From positions 54,265-118,264 of the forward strand of contig JAAYIE010000002.1 in NCBI GenBank assembly GCA_012744275.1: a stretch of DNA of 64,000 nucleotides, read 5' to 3'. Shown here piece after piece: positions 39,640 to 49,393 of the stretch (positions are counted from its first letter, which is position 1; every line of letters begins with the position of its first letter). A program made the position numbers and the translations under genes. The DNA is from Desulfobulbaceae bacterium. Its GTDB lineage: Bacteria; Desulfobacterota; Desulfobulbia; Desulfobulbales; Desulfobulbaceae. The notes beneath the pieces were generated by a model. That model was given only the letters and a program-made list of their open reading frames with translations, searched no databases and was not told the origin of the DNA.

Positions 39640-40823
39640 ATATTCTTCTGGCAGGGCAAGCCTACTATCGGGAAGACAACGGACAAGCGGTTTTTACCGT
39701 GCGTCTAGCTCGTGGTCTGCACCGGCAGGGACATACGGTCAGTGTACTGGCTCCAGCAGAACCGGATAACCTGCAGGTAGAAGCTATAGAGGGCGTCCAG
39801 GTACTGCGGGTTCCCACCCTACGCCTGCCCCACAACGCCAACATTACCCTTAAGGCCTTGGCAAAGCTGCGCAAGCGGCTTGTAGCGCCCGAGCATTTTG
39901 ACATCATCCATCTGCAGGATCATTATTTCATCAGCCGCGCGCTTTGGCGCCTCGCCAAAGAACAGCACATCCCTGTGGTGGGCACCAATCATTTCCTGCC
40001 CCAGAATCTCACAGCCAACATACCCTTGCCCATACCACTACGGCACAGGCTTGAGCCGTTATTCTGGCGGCACATGCTGAGTCTCTACAACAAACTTGAG
40101 GCGGTGAGCACTCCAACGCAGACAGCAGCTGACATCTTGCTGCAGCAGGGGATTCGACCACCGGTTACAGCTATCTCCTGCGGGGTGGACGTGGAGCGCT
40201 TCAAACCTGACATGGAGGCTCGCCGCAAGATACGGCAACGCCTTGGGGTTGACGACGCAGCCCCACTTTTCTTATATGTGGGTCGCCTAGATCATGAAAA
40301 GGGACTGAGGGAAGTGGTCAGCGCCTTTGCACAGTTGAAAAAAGATAGTGCCGTACTAACCCTGGCAGGCAACGGCAGTTGCGCAATTGAACTGCGGGAA
40401 CAAGTGGAACAGCTGAACCTGGGAAAACAGGTACTGTTTCCAGGTTATGTTTCCAATGAGGATTTGCCCAAACTCTACAACGCGGCAGACTGTTTTATCA
40501 TGGCCGGATACGCTGAACTGCAATCTATTGCTACGCTTGAAGCTATGGCTTGTGGCCTGCCTGTGCTTGCGGCCGATGCCTGCGCTCTGCCCGAACTGGT
40601 GACACACGGTGAAAACGGGTTACTCTTCGCTGCCCGCTCTGCAGAGTCTTTAGTCGGGCAATGGCGCGATTTCTTCCGACTACGGCCGCAGTGGCAGGAG
40701 ATGGGCATGGTCGGACGCGCCAAGGCTGAAACACATAGCCTTATACAAAGCGTGGCCCACTATGTTGCCTGGTATGCTGGAGTGCTCGCCCAAACGACTG
40801 CTTCACCTGCAGTGCACCTTTGA
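39606..40823 (+). CDS. Glycosyltransferase family 4 (group 1) protein
   Basis: ISCGVDVERFKPD...FLYVGRLDHEKGLREVVSAFAQL...ATLEAMACGLPVLAADACALPELVTHGENGLLF. Confidence 0.92.
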   Translation: MEMARRHKNFMNILLAGQAYYREDNGQAVFTVRLARGLHRQGHTVSVLAPAEPDNLQVEAIEGVQVLRVPTLRLPHNANITLKALAKLRKRLVAPEHFDIIHLQDHYFISRALWRLAKEQHIPVVGTNHFLPQNLTANIPLPIPLRHRLEPLFWRHMLSLYNKLEAVSTPTQTAADILLQQGIRPPVTAISCGVDVERFKPDMEARRKIRQRLGVDDAAPLFLYVGRLDHEKGLREVVSAFAQLKKDSAVLTLAGNGSCAIELREQVEQLNLGKQVLFPGYVSNEDLPKLYNAADCFIMAGYAELQSIATLEAMACGLPVLAADACALPELVTHGENGLLFAARSAESLVGQWRDFFRLRPQWQEMGMVGRAKAETHSLIQSVAHYVAWYAGVLAQTTASPAVHL

Positions 40824-40848
40824 ATTTTACCCCCGGACACCATCAGGC

Positions 40849-41682
40849 TCAGTTTGTCCAAGCGTGCAATTCCTTTACCCAAGGCTCCAGCCTTGTGCCA
40901 AAAGCCAGACGCACCCGACAACCGGATGCCCCTGTCTTCCCCCCAGACGGCACTTTCTGCATCTGCTGTGCACAACGCGCCAACGGCCCGGCAAACTCCA
41001 GAGGGACAAAAATCCGTTCGCGGTCCAGGGTGATACTGCTAAACCATTGCGGTTTATTCTGCTTGTGGCCTCTATCCCACCACACGCGCAGTTGTCCGGG
41101 AACAATAGCGTACCGCTCTTTACTGCTATGGTGTTGCCGCAGTTCCTGCGCATCCAGTCCCACATCCACCACATAAAGACGGGAATCCTGATCGCGTAGT
41201 TGGCGCACCTTTTCCTCAGCTGCTTGTATAGTTTCTGGCCCTGCTGTGGGTTGCAAGCCTTCCATTTCTGCCACAGCTTGGGCCAGGGCCTGTTCGTAGG
41301 CTAATCCCTGCAGTTCCAGCACGACAAAGACTTTTTTTGCGGGAAAACTGAGATAGGATGCTGACTCTGCCGTGTCTGCACCCTCCTGCGGCAGGCGATA
41401 ACCAAGGCTTTTCAATTTTTTCCTGTCGAGCCATGGATTAGTAAACAAGGTATCGCCACCCATTTCGCTGGCAAGCTGGTAGCGCAGCTGGATAAAACGG
41501 CCGCTGTTTTCATCATCCCAGGAGTATGGAACATACAATTCCCGCTCACTGAGCAGTAACTCCGCGTCAGGCTCACCAGAGCGATTGCGCCAGGAGCCCA
41601 GCAAAAGAATTGCGTTTGCAGCAACAATCAGTAGCAGGGCCATGGCGGTGAGTTGCAGTATCCGGCGCATACGTGAACTCAT
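40849..41682 (-). CDS. GDYXXLXY-type domain protein
   Basis: Single TM N-terminus, SGRFIQLRYQL motif; paired with DUF2157-like membrane protein. Confidence 0.65.
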   Translation of the reverse strand: MSSRMRRILQLTAMALLLIVAANAILLLGSWRNRSGEPDAELLLSERELYVPYSWDDENSGRFIQLRYQLASEMGGDTLFTNPWLDRKKLKSLGYRLPQEGADTAESASYLSFPAKKVFVVLELQGLAYEQALAQAVAEMEGLQPTAGPETIQAAEEKVRQLRDQDSRLYVVDVGLDAQELRQHHSSKERYAIVPGQLRVWWDRGHKQNKPQWFSSITLDRERIFVPLEFAGPLARCAQQMQKVPSGGKTGASGCRVRLAFGTRLEPWVKELHAWTN

Positions 41683-42833
41683 CCAGCCACCTCGTGTTGT
41701 TGCAGTGCTCTGTCACCGCGGGAACGCAACCGTCTGAGTACCAGCAACACCAGGATTGCCAACAGGCCAACAAGGAAAAAGAAGAGATATTTGGGCATCC
41801 AGCCCCACCACCAGTCGTAAAACTTAGCATAGAGGAAGAGAGTGAAGAAAATAACCCCGATCCGCATGGTTTCATGCCAGCGCCAGCGGATACCTGCTGC
41901 AATTACGCCCGCACTGCTCACAAAACCGGCAATCTGGTAGAACCATTCCACCAGCGTTGGTGCCCAAGGAATATAGCTGCCTGTCCCCCAGTGTGAGAGC
42001 ACCAACATCGGTATAAACCAGAACAACAGGGCCCACATCCGATATACAGACGGAAAGCTAGGGTTAAGACGGTGCGGTACAAAGGAAAGAAAAAAAAGAA
42101 CAATAGCCGCCGGATAAAAGGATTCGGGCTGTTCACCCACGCTCAACCAATAGATACCATTCCATGCTCCTGCCTGGGCGCTGAGAAAGCCGGCCAGGCA
42201 AAGTACTGCCAAGGTAAGCAGGAGCCTGGCGCCGGTGGCATAGGCCAACAGAAAGGCCAGTGAAGCCCAGACCAGGAAAACGGTATGGCTGGGAGTAGCA
42301 TTGAACAGTTGGCCGAGCAAGGTCAGATTCAGTATAAAGCAGACAAGGGCCACCAGGGCAAAAAGTCGGGCGAAATAGCCCAGTTGTTCGCGCGCGGCAC
42401 AGTGCATGGTCGCAAGCAAGGAACCGATGGAGGCGCTCACCAGAATAGCAATTTGCCACGGCGGCGAAAAACGGCCCCAAAATTGTTGAAACAGGAAAAA
42501 AACCGCCGCACCCAGGCCAAGCGCCGCCAGGAATGAGGCTGCTTTCATGCCGAGGCTGAACTGCCGGTCCTGACGACGGGTATCCACGTCAAAGAGGAAC
42601 CGCCACTCTTCAAGTTTATTCTGCTGATAGGTGTCCACCGCCTGCCGCTGCTCAGCATCCAAATGCAGAATCCCTGCCTCGGCCAGATGGTCAAGTTCCT
42701 GGCGGAAGGCGGCAATACGGTCTACTGCCTGTTGGGCAGCTTCACGGGAAGTAGGCACACAATTACCGGAGCTGTGGGGAAACAGCTGCGCCGTCTTACG
42801 GAAACGCGGCAACATCGAATGTGTGCTGCACAT
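41679..42833 (-). CDS. DUF2157/DUF4401-like polytopic membrane protein
   Basis: Soluble N-terminus then about 10 TM helices; overlaps GDYXXLXY gene. Confidence 0.65.
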   Translation of the reverse strand: MCSTHSMLPRFRKTAQLFPHSSGNCVPTSREAAQQAVDRIAAFRQELDHLAEAGILHLDAEQRQAVDTYQQNKLEEWRFLFDVDTRRQDRQFSLGMKAASFLAALGLGAAVFFLFQQFWGRFSPPWQIAILVSASIGSLLATMHCAAREQLGYFARLFALVALVCFILNLTLLGQLFNATPSHTVFLVWASLAFLLAYATGARLLLTLAVLCLAGFLSAQAGAWNGIYWLSVGEQPESFYPAAIVLFFLSFVPHRLNPSFPSVYRMWALLFWFIPMLVLSHWGTGSYIPWAPTLVEWFYQIAGFVSSAGVIAAGIRWRWHETMRIGVIFFTLFLYAKFYDWWWGWMPKYLFFFLVGLLAILVLLVLRRLRSRGDRALQQHEVAG

Positions 42834-43258
42834 CAGAAGGGCACATCATCTCCAATGGGTGACGGCTCATTGTAGGAACTGCCGCCACCATAACCGGATC
42901 CGGATCCGCCGTATTCACCATCACCGGAAGAACTTCGTGGGCTCAGCATCTTCATCTCACGGGCAATAATTTCTGTGGTGTAGCGATCCACCCCGCTCTG
43001 ATCCTGCCACTTCCGCGTTTGCAAGCGGCCTTCTATATACACACGACTGCCCTTATGCAGATACTGACCACAAATTTCAGCCAGCTTGCTCCAAGCAACA
43101 ATACGGTGCCACTCGGTCTGCTCCTGTATGTTGCCATCCTGCCCCTTCCATTTCTCGGTGGTGGCCACATTAAAGGTCGCCACCTGGGAGCCGCTTTGAG
43201 TGTAGCGTATTTCGGGATCTGCTCCTAAATTACCGATAAGAATAACTTTATTAATCAT
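42833..43258 (-). CDS. ssb: Single-stranded DNA-binding protein
   Basis: [37 protein letters not shown]...; acidic tail ending PIGDDVPF. Confidence 0.96.
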   Translation of the reverse strand: MINKVILIGNLGADPEIRYTQSGSQVATFNVATTEKWKGQDGNIQEQTEWHRIVAWSKLAEICGQYLHKGSRVYIEGRLQTRKWQDQSGVDRYTTEIIAREMKMLSPRSSSGDGEYGGSGSGYGGGSSYNEPSPIGDDVPF

Positions 43259-43410
43259 ATTGACTACTCCTTAAACTTGATCATTGTCCCTTTCCAATGG
43301 ATAAGCTCTTGCTCGTGGCAACTCGCTATACCCTACTTGCCCCGCGAATGCAAAGCATCGCTGCTTGGCCGGGGCGATACGGCTATCCCCGCATACATAT
43401 GATAAATTTT

Positions 43411-43800
43411 CTATTTTATCTTGGTGAGTTTGGTATTTTTTACTGTCTTTTTTGGCGGAGGAGCTTGCTTGCTTTTTAGGGGTTCCATGGAATCCGTCTG
43501 TGTCGGCAGGGCTATGGCCTTGATAAAATGCGGATTGCCGCCCATGGTAAAAATTTCTACGCCGGTGAACTGGGGTTCACGCAAGGTCCAGACAACCGTT
43601 TGCAGCGGTATGGCCAAAAAGTGCAAGGTCACGTGCCACCACTCGTCCTTACGGGTTTCATCACGGACTATCTCGCCTACCGCAGCATAGATCAGCAACT
43701 GCGGCTCCTTGGCCGCCACCACCACAATATCGCCTTCGTTGGTGTCTTCCTTGAAAGCCACTATCTGTTTTAATTCAGCCACCAATTTTTCCATGCTCAA
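43411..43800 (-). CDS. Hypothetical protein
   Basis: 129-aa ORF with basic C-terminal tail; no recognised family. Confidence 0.5.
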   Translation of the reverse strand: MSMEKLVAELKQIVAFKEDTNEGDIVVVAAKEPQLLIYAAVGEIVRDETRKDEWWHVTLHFLAIPLQTVVWTLREPQFTGVEIFTMGGNPHFIKAIALPTQTDSMEPLKSKQAPPPKKTVKNTKLTKIK

Positions 43801-43931
43801 ACCTTCACTTGTGTTTTTGGTTTTCCAAAAAAAGCAGACTCATGCAATAATGATCCACCACTTGGGGTGGGTGGCGGCGCAACGCCGAAGGCACTCGTTT
43901 GACCGAACGGTTAGAGCGTTAACAAAACTGA

Positions 43932-44294
43932 TCAATACGGACGATCTTGCCATTCCAGGAATTGATTGAGATCCATTGAAAATCCTCTGAAATGTTCTCG
44001 ATTTATTTCAATAGCGACGGATTGTTCAGCGTTGATATTCCATATATGATGCCCACTTTGTGACCTGACAAATTCAACTGTAACGGAATTGCCCGAAGGC
44101 CATTTTAATATGTGCGCCAAATTTCCATTTATTTCTGTTACTTCTTTACGACAATGGCCAGACAACAAAATATCATTTTCTAAATTCATATATTCACAAG
44201 AAAAGATATCCCACCCTATCTCCTGGGAATAACAGTGACAAGCCATCGCAATTGACATTCCTAACATCAATAGAAACAACATGCTTGTCTTCAT
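43932..44294 (-). CDS. Hypothetical secreted protein
   Basis: Signal peptide-like N-terminus; AT-rich compared with flanks. Confidence 0.45.
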   Translation of the reverse strand: MKTSMLFLLMLGMSIAMACHCYSQEIGWDIFSCEYMNLENDILLSGHCRKEVTEINGNLAHILKWPSGNSVTVEFVRSQSGHHIWNINAEQSVAIEINREHFRGFSMDLNQFLEWQDRPY

Positions 44295-44405
44295 AGCTTA
44301 CTTCCAAATTACAATTTTACTGTTTTGATGTCATTTTTTTACTGCGGTGCAGATCATCATGCATTCACAACTCATTATTGATACCAAACAGGCTCGCATC
44401 CTGCA

Positions 44406-45041
44406 TCAACGCAGCTTGTGCTTAAAGGCAAAGTGCATTAGCTCAGCCGTGCTTTTCACCCCGAGGGTTTCCATCATGCCGTATTTGTGGAACTCTACGG
44501 TACGAGCGGAAATATTGAGGATGACCGCTGCCTCCTTGGTGGAATGCCCTTCAGCCAGAAGCTGCAGCACCTCACGCTGACGCTGGGTAAGGACAGCAAG
44601 GCCGCTGGCAGGAATGGTGAGATGGCATTGCTTCTGCTGTTCGATCTGCTCGGCCAACAGCGGGGTAATATAGGTTTTCCCCTGGATGGCATAGCCAATG
44701 GCGGTCAGCAATTCTGTAGCGGCGGAATGCTTGAGCACATATCCCGAAGCCCCGGCCTCAAGGGCACTGATCGCATAGTCCACATCCACATGCATGGTCA
44801 GAAAAACCACCTTGACCTTATCGTTTTTCTTTTTCAGGATCCGCACCGCTTCAATGCCGTTTAAAAGCGGCATGGACACGTCCACCACCACCACCTCCGG
44901 CCAGTAGCGCTCCGCAGCCTCCAAAAGGGCGCGGCCATCCTCAACAATGGCCACCAGTTCAAAATCCGGCTCCAGCAGGCTACGCAAGCCTTCTGCAACC
45001 AGACGGTGATCATCAGCGAGAAGAATCCTGGTTTTCGCCAT
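44406..45041 (-). CDS. NarL/LuxR-family response regulator
   Basis: MAKTRILLADDHRLVAEGLRSLLE receiver; C-terminal LTQRQREVLQLLAEGHSTKEAAVILNISARTVEFHK HTH; ATG at 45041 preferred. Confidence 0.93.
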   Translation of the reverse strand: MAKTRILLADDHRLVAEGLRSLLEPDFELVAIVEDGRALLEAAERYWPEVVVVDVSMPLLNGIEAVRILKKKNDKVKVVFLTMHVDVDYAISALEAGASGYVLKHSAATELLTAIGYAIQGKTYITPLLAEQIEQQKQCHLTIPASGLAVLTQRQREVLQLLAEGHSTKEAAVILNISARTVEFHKYGMMETLGVKSTAELMHFAFKHKLR

Positions 45042-46989
45042 GGGTCTTGCTCTTTTTCGGAATGACAAGATCAACCACTGTCCCCTGCCCCGGTTCGGAA
45101 TGGATGGTAAAAGAACCTCCCACCAGCCTGGCCCGTTCCCGCATGATGGCAAGGCCAATCCCCGGTGATCTGGGCGCGGTAATTATATCAAAACCAGCAC
45201 CATCATCTTCGATGGTCAGCACCAGTTTATCAAGCCTGTTTTCCACAAAAACGTCAACATGGCTTGCCCCCGCATGTTTAGCAATATTGTGCAGGGCCTC
45301 CTGCACCACCCGGTAGATGCACAGGATCTGCTCCTGACAATCCACGGTGGAAGATAGGCCATGGTCGTACAACTCAACTTTTATCCCGCTTCGCTCGGTA
45401 AAATTGGCGCACAGGGATTGCAGGGCCTTTTCCAGTCCTAGATCCTTCAGGATGGAAGGGTGCAATTCACGGGAAATGGTATGAATATCTTCTGTCAAGC
45501 TGACCAGTTGCTGCTTGATGCCCTGAATGGGCTCCAGCATGGCAGCGTGGCCGTCCGCCGCCTGTCTTTCCAAAGTTCCAGCCTTGATACTGACTGCAGC
45601 CAGGCGCTGCATCAAATCGTCATGAAAAGCGCGGGAAAGCCGCTGCATTTCCTCTTCCCTGCCGGCAATAAGCCGTCCTGCTAGGGTTTCCAGTTCAACC
45701 TGCTGCTCCAGCAGTTGCTGCTCGCCTTTTTTGCGCCAGCGAAGATTGAAAACTAAACCAAGAATCAGGGCTGATTGCAAGACCATCAGTGCGGCCAACG
45801 CGATGAACACATACTTGTATTGCTCCCACAGGGTAGCTTGCCGGAATTCAATGGACGCATCGGGCACGAGCAGGCCTTCCCTGATCTGGAATCTGTGCAG
45901 CTGTCGCCAGTCATAGGCCACCATCTCTGCTTCATTGCCATCGGTAAAGCCAAGCTGTTCTGGAGCCTGACCCTGGAGCACCGCAACAGCCCGTTCAGCT
46001 GCCAAACGGCCGTGCTGCTGCATGGCCACCATGGGACCGCCTATAATACCCCTACCGAAATATGATTCATACATGCCGAACACCGGTGCAGAGGTGCTGG
46101 TAACTAGGGTATCGAGAACCCTCCTGGGAATGTAGCTGCGTCCAGCAGGATCAACAAAGAGCGTGGAGTAAAAAATGGGAGTATTGCGGGAGAGCCGAGC
46201 GCTCTGCTGCTGCACTTCTTCAGGGGTCAAACCACTCAGTTCAAGCACCTGCCTGCCTCCCCTCTCCCTTTCAATGGCCCGGCGCAGCATGGTGAGGTGG
46301 ATCTGATCCGCCTCAAAGGCTCCGGAAATCATGGCAACCTGTCTGGTATGGGGAAAAAGAGCCAAGGAAGCACGCACATATTTATCGTACAGATTCTGGG
46401 AGACGAGCACACCGCAGGCCTGTTGCCCCAGACGGGACCGGGCAATCTGTTCGCGCATGATTTCAGGCATCAGACACATAACCAGTGGAATATCGATAAA
46501 GATACTTTCATGTTCCAAAAGAAAAAAAATAGCAGGCACATCCACTAAAATCACCAGGTCTATAGCACCCTGCTCATAGCGCTCTTTCAGCAGCCCGGCC
46601 AGGGCATTGCGCTGTTCTGCATCGCGGAAACGGGACAAATCCATGTATTCGGAAAAGAGCTGGACGTTGCTCAGGGAGTTTTGGGAAAAAACCTCGCGAA
46701 TACCCTTTTCCACCAATTCAGTAGCAGGAAAATCATGGGGTACGGAATAAAGCACGACCACCCGCTTGTCTGGTCCTGTGCCAGAACTGTGCGGCGTTTG
46801 AGCGTATGCGGTTGCCCTCGTTGTCGCCAACACAGTAAGAAAAACCAAAACGAAGAGCGTTACCCAGCTTGAACAAAAGGCAGCGCATACGCGCCGGGTT
46901 GCGGACAGATCAAGGAGATGCTGCCATGCTGCCTGCTGGCATCTTTGCAGCTGGATTTGCGGGTCTTTCAACTTATTCATTGGTTGCAT
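45013..46989 (-). CDS. NarX-like (HisKA_3) sensor kinase with extracytoplasmic ABC substrate-binding-like sensor domain
   Basis: Extracellular PBP-like region (VVLYSVPHDFPATELVEKGIREVF ... PVFGMYESYFGRGIIGGPM), TM, FHDDLMQRLAAVSIK phosphoacceptor, HATPase motif VVQEALHNIAKHAGASH. Confidence 0.85.
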   Translation of the reverse strand: MQPMNKLKDPQIQLQRCQQAAWQHLLDLSATRRVCAAFCSSWVTLFVLVFLTVLATTRATAYAQTPHSSGTGPDKRVVVLYSVPHDFPATELVEKGIREVFSQNSLSNVQLFSEYMDLSRFRDAEQRNALAGLLKERYEQGAIDLVILVDVPAIFFLLEHESIFIDIPLVMCLMPEIMREQIARSRLGQQACGVLVSQNLYDKYVRASLALFPHTRQVAMISGAFEADQIHLTMLRRAIERERGGRQVLELSGLTPEEVQQQSARLSRNTPIFYSTLFVDPAGRSYIPRRVLDTLVTSTSAPVFGMYESYFGRGIIGGPMVAMQQHGRLAAERAVAVLQGQAPEQLGFTDGNEAEMVAYDWRQLHRFQIREGLLVPDASIEFRQATLWEQYKYVFIALAALMVLQSALILGLVFNLRWRKKGEQQLLEQQVELETLAGRLIAGREEEMQRLSRAFHDDLMQRLAAVSIKAGTLERQAADGHAAMLEPIQGIKQQLVSLTEDIHTISRELHPSILKDLGLEKALQSLCANFTERSGIKVELYDHGLSSTVDCQEQILCIYRVVQEALHNIAKHAGASHVDVFVENRLDKLVLTIEDDGAGFDIITAPRSPGIGLAIMRERARLVGGSFTIHSEPGQGTVVDLVIPKKSKTHGENQDSSR

Positions 46990-47062
46990 GGGACTCTACC
47001 AGTCTCTTCACTTGCGAAAACAGACATGACTAGATGTAGTCTGAAGATCCCCGAAAGGACAA

Positions 47063-47098
47063 TAAAAAAAGGAAGCCCGGCATGGCCGGACTTCCTGT
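47063..47098 (-). terminator. Rho-independent terminator downstream of MFS gene
   Basis: Reverse strand GGAAGTCCGGCCATGCCGGGCTTCCTTTTTTT. Confidence 0.8.
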
Positions 47099-47127
47099 GC
47101 AACAGAAACAGTAGCTCGTGGTACAAT

Positions 47128-48507
47128 TTACTCGATTTCTTCCAAGCTCTTGCCGCCGGTGCGCATACCCCAAATCATCAGCGGGATAACCGGCAGGAAA
47201 AACAGAACAGCAACCGAGGTGAAGATACCGGCAAAGCCATAGCTCGCATGAATCATGGGGATAAAGAACTGCGAACCAGACACAGACAACCTGGCCAGAC
47301 CGTTATGGAACCCTGTAGCTGTATTGCGCATGCGGGTCGGATAGGATTCAGCGGTGTAGGAGAACAGCAGAAAGCTGCCTGCCATATTGAAAATCGTGAC
47401 CATAAAACCTGCGGCAGTCAGCAAGGCAAGGGTTTTCATGCCGCCAAAGATGAAGGCGGTAATGGCTGCGCATACAAACAAGACCGCTAGCGGTATTTTT
47501 CGGCCGCCTTTGTCAGCAACCACTGAGTTGAGGAAACAGCCCAGGGGTACACCGATGCTGATAATGGTCATGGCGGTGAGCGTATCCTTGACAGAGAAGC
47601 CCAGCATCTTCAGTAGCTGCGGCGTCCAGTTGGCCACGAGGAAGCCCGCAGGTACAGTGGTAGTGAAGAGGAAAATAAGCAGCAAGGTTCTGCCGATGTA
47701 TTTACGGGTAAACATACCGGTGAGCACCTCCATGACCGAAGCCTTGGGCTGCACGATACTGGCTGCCTCAGAAAGATCAATATCCTTGCCGGTCAGATAG
47801 GTAACCACTTCTTCAGCTTCTTTTATCCGGCCCCGGGTAACCAGCCAGCGCGGAGATTCCTTGAGATATTTCAGACCCAACACAAAGGGAACTATACCCA
47901 GGCCACCGGCATAGAAGATCCAGCGCCAGGCTTCTTCAGCCATGGGGATAACCATGCGGCAGGCCAGGGCAACAAAGGGCACGGCGCAAAAACCGACAGC
48001 CGCCACCCGGCCCTGCCACATACCACGGGTCTGGCAAGGGGCCATTTCCGCGATATAGGCCTGGGAGGTGACCATCATACAGAAAACGCCAAATCCGGTC
48101 AGGGCGCGGAACAGGGTAAAGATGGCAAAATTACTGGTGAGACCAGTGATAACTGAGGATACGGAAAAGATAACAATGGAGATGAGGAAGGTTTTACGAC
48201 GGCCAATAAAGTCTGAGATAACCCCGCCGAGAAAACCGCCGGAAGTCATACCGATGAAATACCAGAACATGATAGTGGCAATGTCGGTGGGCTTCAAATT
48301 CCATGAGGTAGACAGAGCCGGAGCAACAAAACCGAAGTTCCAGTTGTCAAACTGCTCAAAGAAATACGCGGCCATGATGATGAAGAACAGCCCAGCATGG
48401 ATGCCACGTACTGGAATGCCGTCAAAGTAGTTGTTTTTGAAGCGCCCCTGCCGATCGCTTAAATCTTCGATCCCACAGGGAGTATTGTCATCCAATTCGT
48501 GTTGCAT
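47128..48507 (-). CDS. MFS transporter (AAHS/sugar-porter type)
   Basis: 12-TM pattern, GGVISDFIGRRKTFLISI and LKESPRWLVTRGRIKEAEEVV motifs. Confidence 0.87.
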   Translation of the reverse strand: MQHELDDNTPCGIEDLSDRQGRFKNNYFDGIPVRGIHAGLFFIIMAAYFFEQFDNWNFGFVAPALSTSWNLKPTDIATIMFWYFIGMTSGGFLGGVISDFIGRRKTFLISIVIFSVSSVITGLTSNFAIFTLFRALTGFGVFCMMVTSQAYIAEMAPCQTRGMWQGRVAAVGFCAVPFVALACRMVIPMAEEAWRWIFYAGGLGIVPFVLGLKYLKESPRWLVTRGRIKEAEEVVTYLTGKDIDLSEAASIVQPKASVMEVLTGMFTRKYIGRTLLLIFLFTTTVPAGFLVANWTPQLLKMLGFSVKDTLTAMTIISIGVPLGCFLNSVVADKGGRKIPLAVLFVCAAITAFIFGGMKTLALLTAAGFMVTIFNMAGSFLLFSYTAESYPTRMRNTATGFHNGLARLSVSGSQFFIPMIHASYGFAGIFTSVAVLFFLPVIPLMIWGMRTGGKSLEEIE

Positions 48508-48830
48508 GTCGATCCCCTCATCTATTTATTCTTATTCTGGCGCCACCTTGTTTCGGCAAAGCAGCAGGTTTTTACTGCCTGCCCCTTCACCCGGCAGAGG
48601 GCATTCTAAAATTCACCCTTCCTCAGCCTTGTTTCCATCAGTGCTCGCTAAAATATCTGCTTGCTGACCAGCCAGCAACTCGTAAAACTACGGGTATTTT
48701 GATTTTGCTTATCAATTATGTTTAGCAAAAATACCTCTAAAATCAGAAGCAGTTCCACCGACAGAGTTTTGTTCGGCCCGACACGCAAAAGCCTGCTTAC
48801 ATAAAAGGGAAGTAATCGATGAGTTATGGG

Positions 48831-49008
48831 GCTACAAACCGAAGTCCCAGCTGTCAAATAGTTCGAAAAAGTATGCGGCATGATGATGAACAGCAACCCG
48901 CATGAATGCCGCACAGCGCAGGCATCAAAGCATTTGTCTTTGAAATGGTCCTGCCGATCGCTCAACTCCCGATCCTGCGGGAGTATCGTTGTTCACCTTA
49001 TGCTGCAT
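48831..49008 (-). pseudogene. Degenerate partial duplicate of the 5' end of the adjacent MFS transporter gene
   Basis: Nucleotide similarity to 48331-48507 (e.g. CTGCCGATCGCT..., GTCAAA...GTTCGAAAAAGTATGCGG vs GTCAAACTGCTCAAAGAAATACGCGG); one-base deletion near codon 11; similarity continues into upstream region. Confidence 0.8.
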
Positions 49009-49393
49009 GTCGATCCATCACCTGTTGAATCTTTAGGCATTGCCGTGCTCCGGCAAAGAGGTGAGGGTCTTCCTTCCTGGCAAGCGTATTGACAGAATCA
49101 AGCCCGCCTGAAACTGCTCATCGCTCGGCAATTTCCTGTGCACTGGATCAACAGGCCGTACACACGCATCCTTGCGAAGAATATTCAATCAGCACACAGG
49201 CCAACAACTCGTAAATTCACGGTTTTTTTATTTATCAACCGCTGTGAAGCAATGTGAAAATTAGAAAAAAGCTAAAAGCTGGGAGATTTACTAGCTGTAA
49301 ATCGGATTTAAGGAAGATATAAAAAAATACAGTGGCTATCGTTCCCACGGAACGAATGAGGGCAAAATCAATCACCAGGATGGGGAGAACACC

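Noticed and set aside
43870-43930. Integron attC site
   Set aside because: Only one half resembles an attC core; the complementary arm is not found, so not called as a feature
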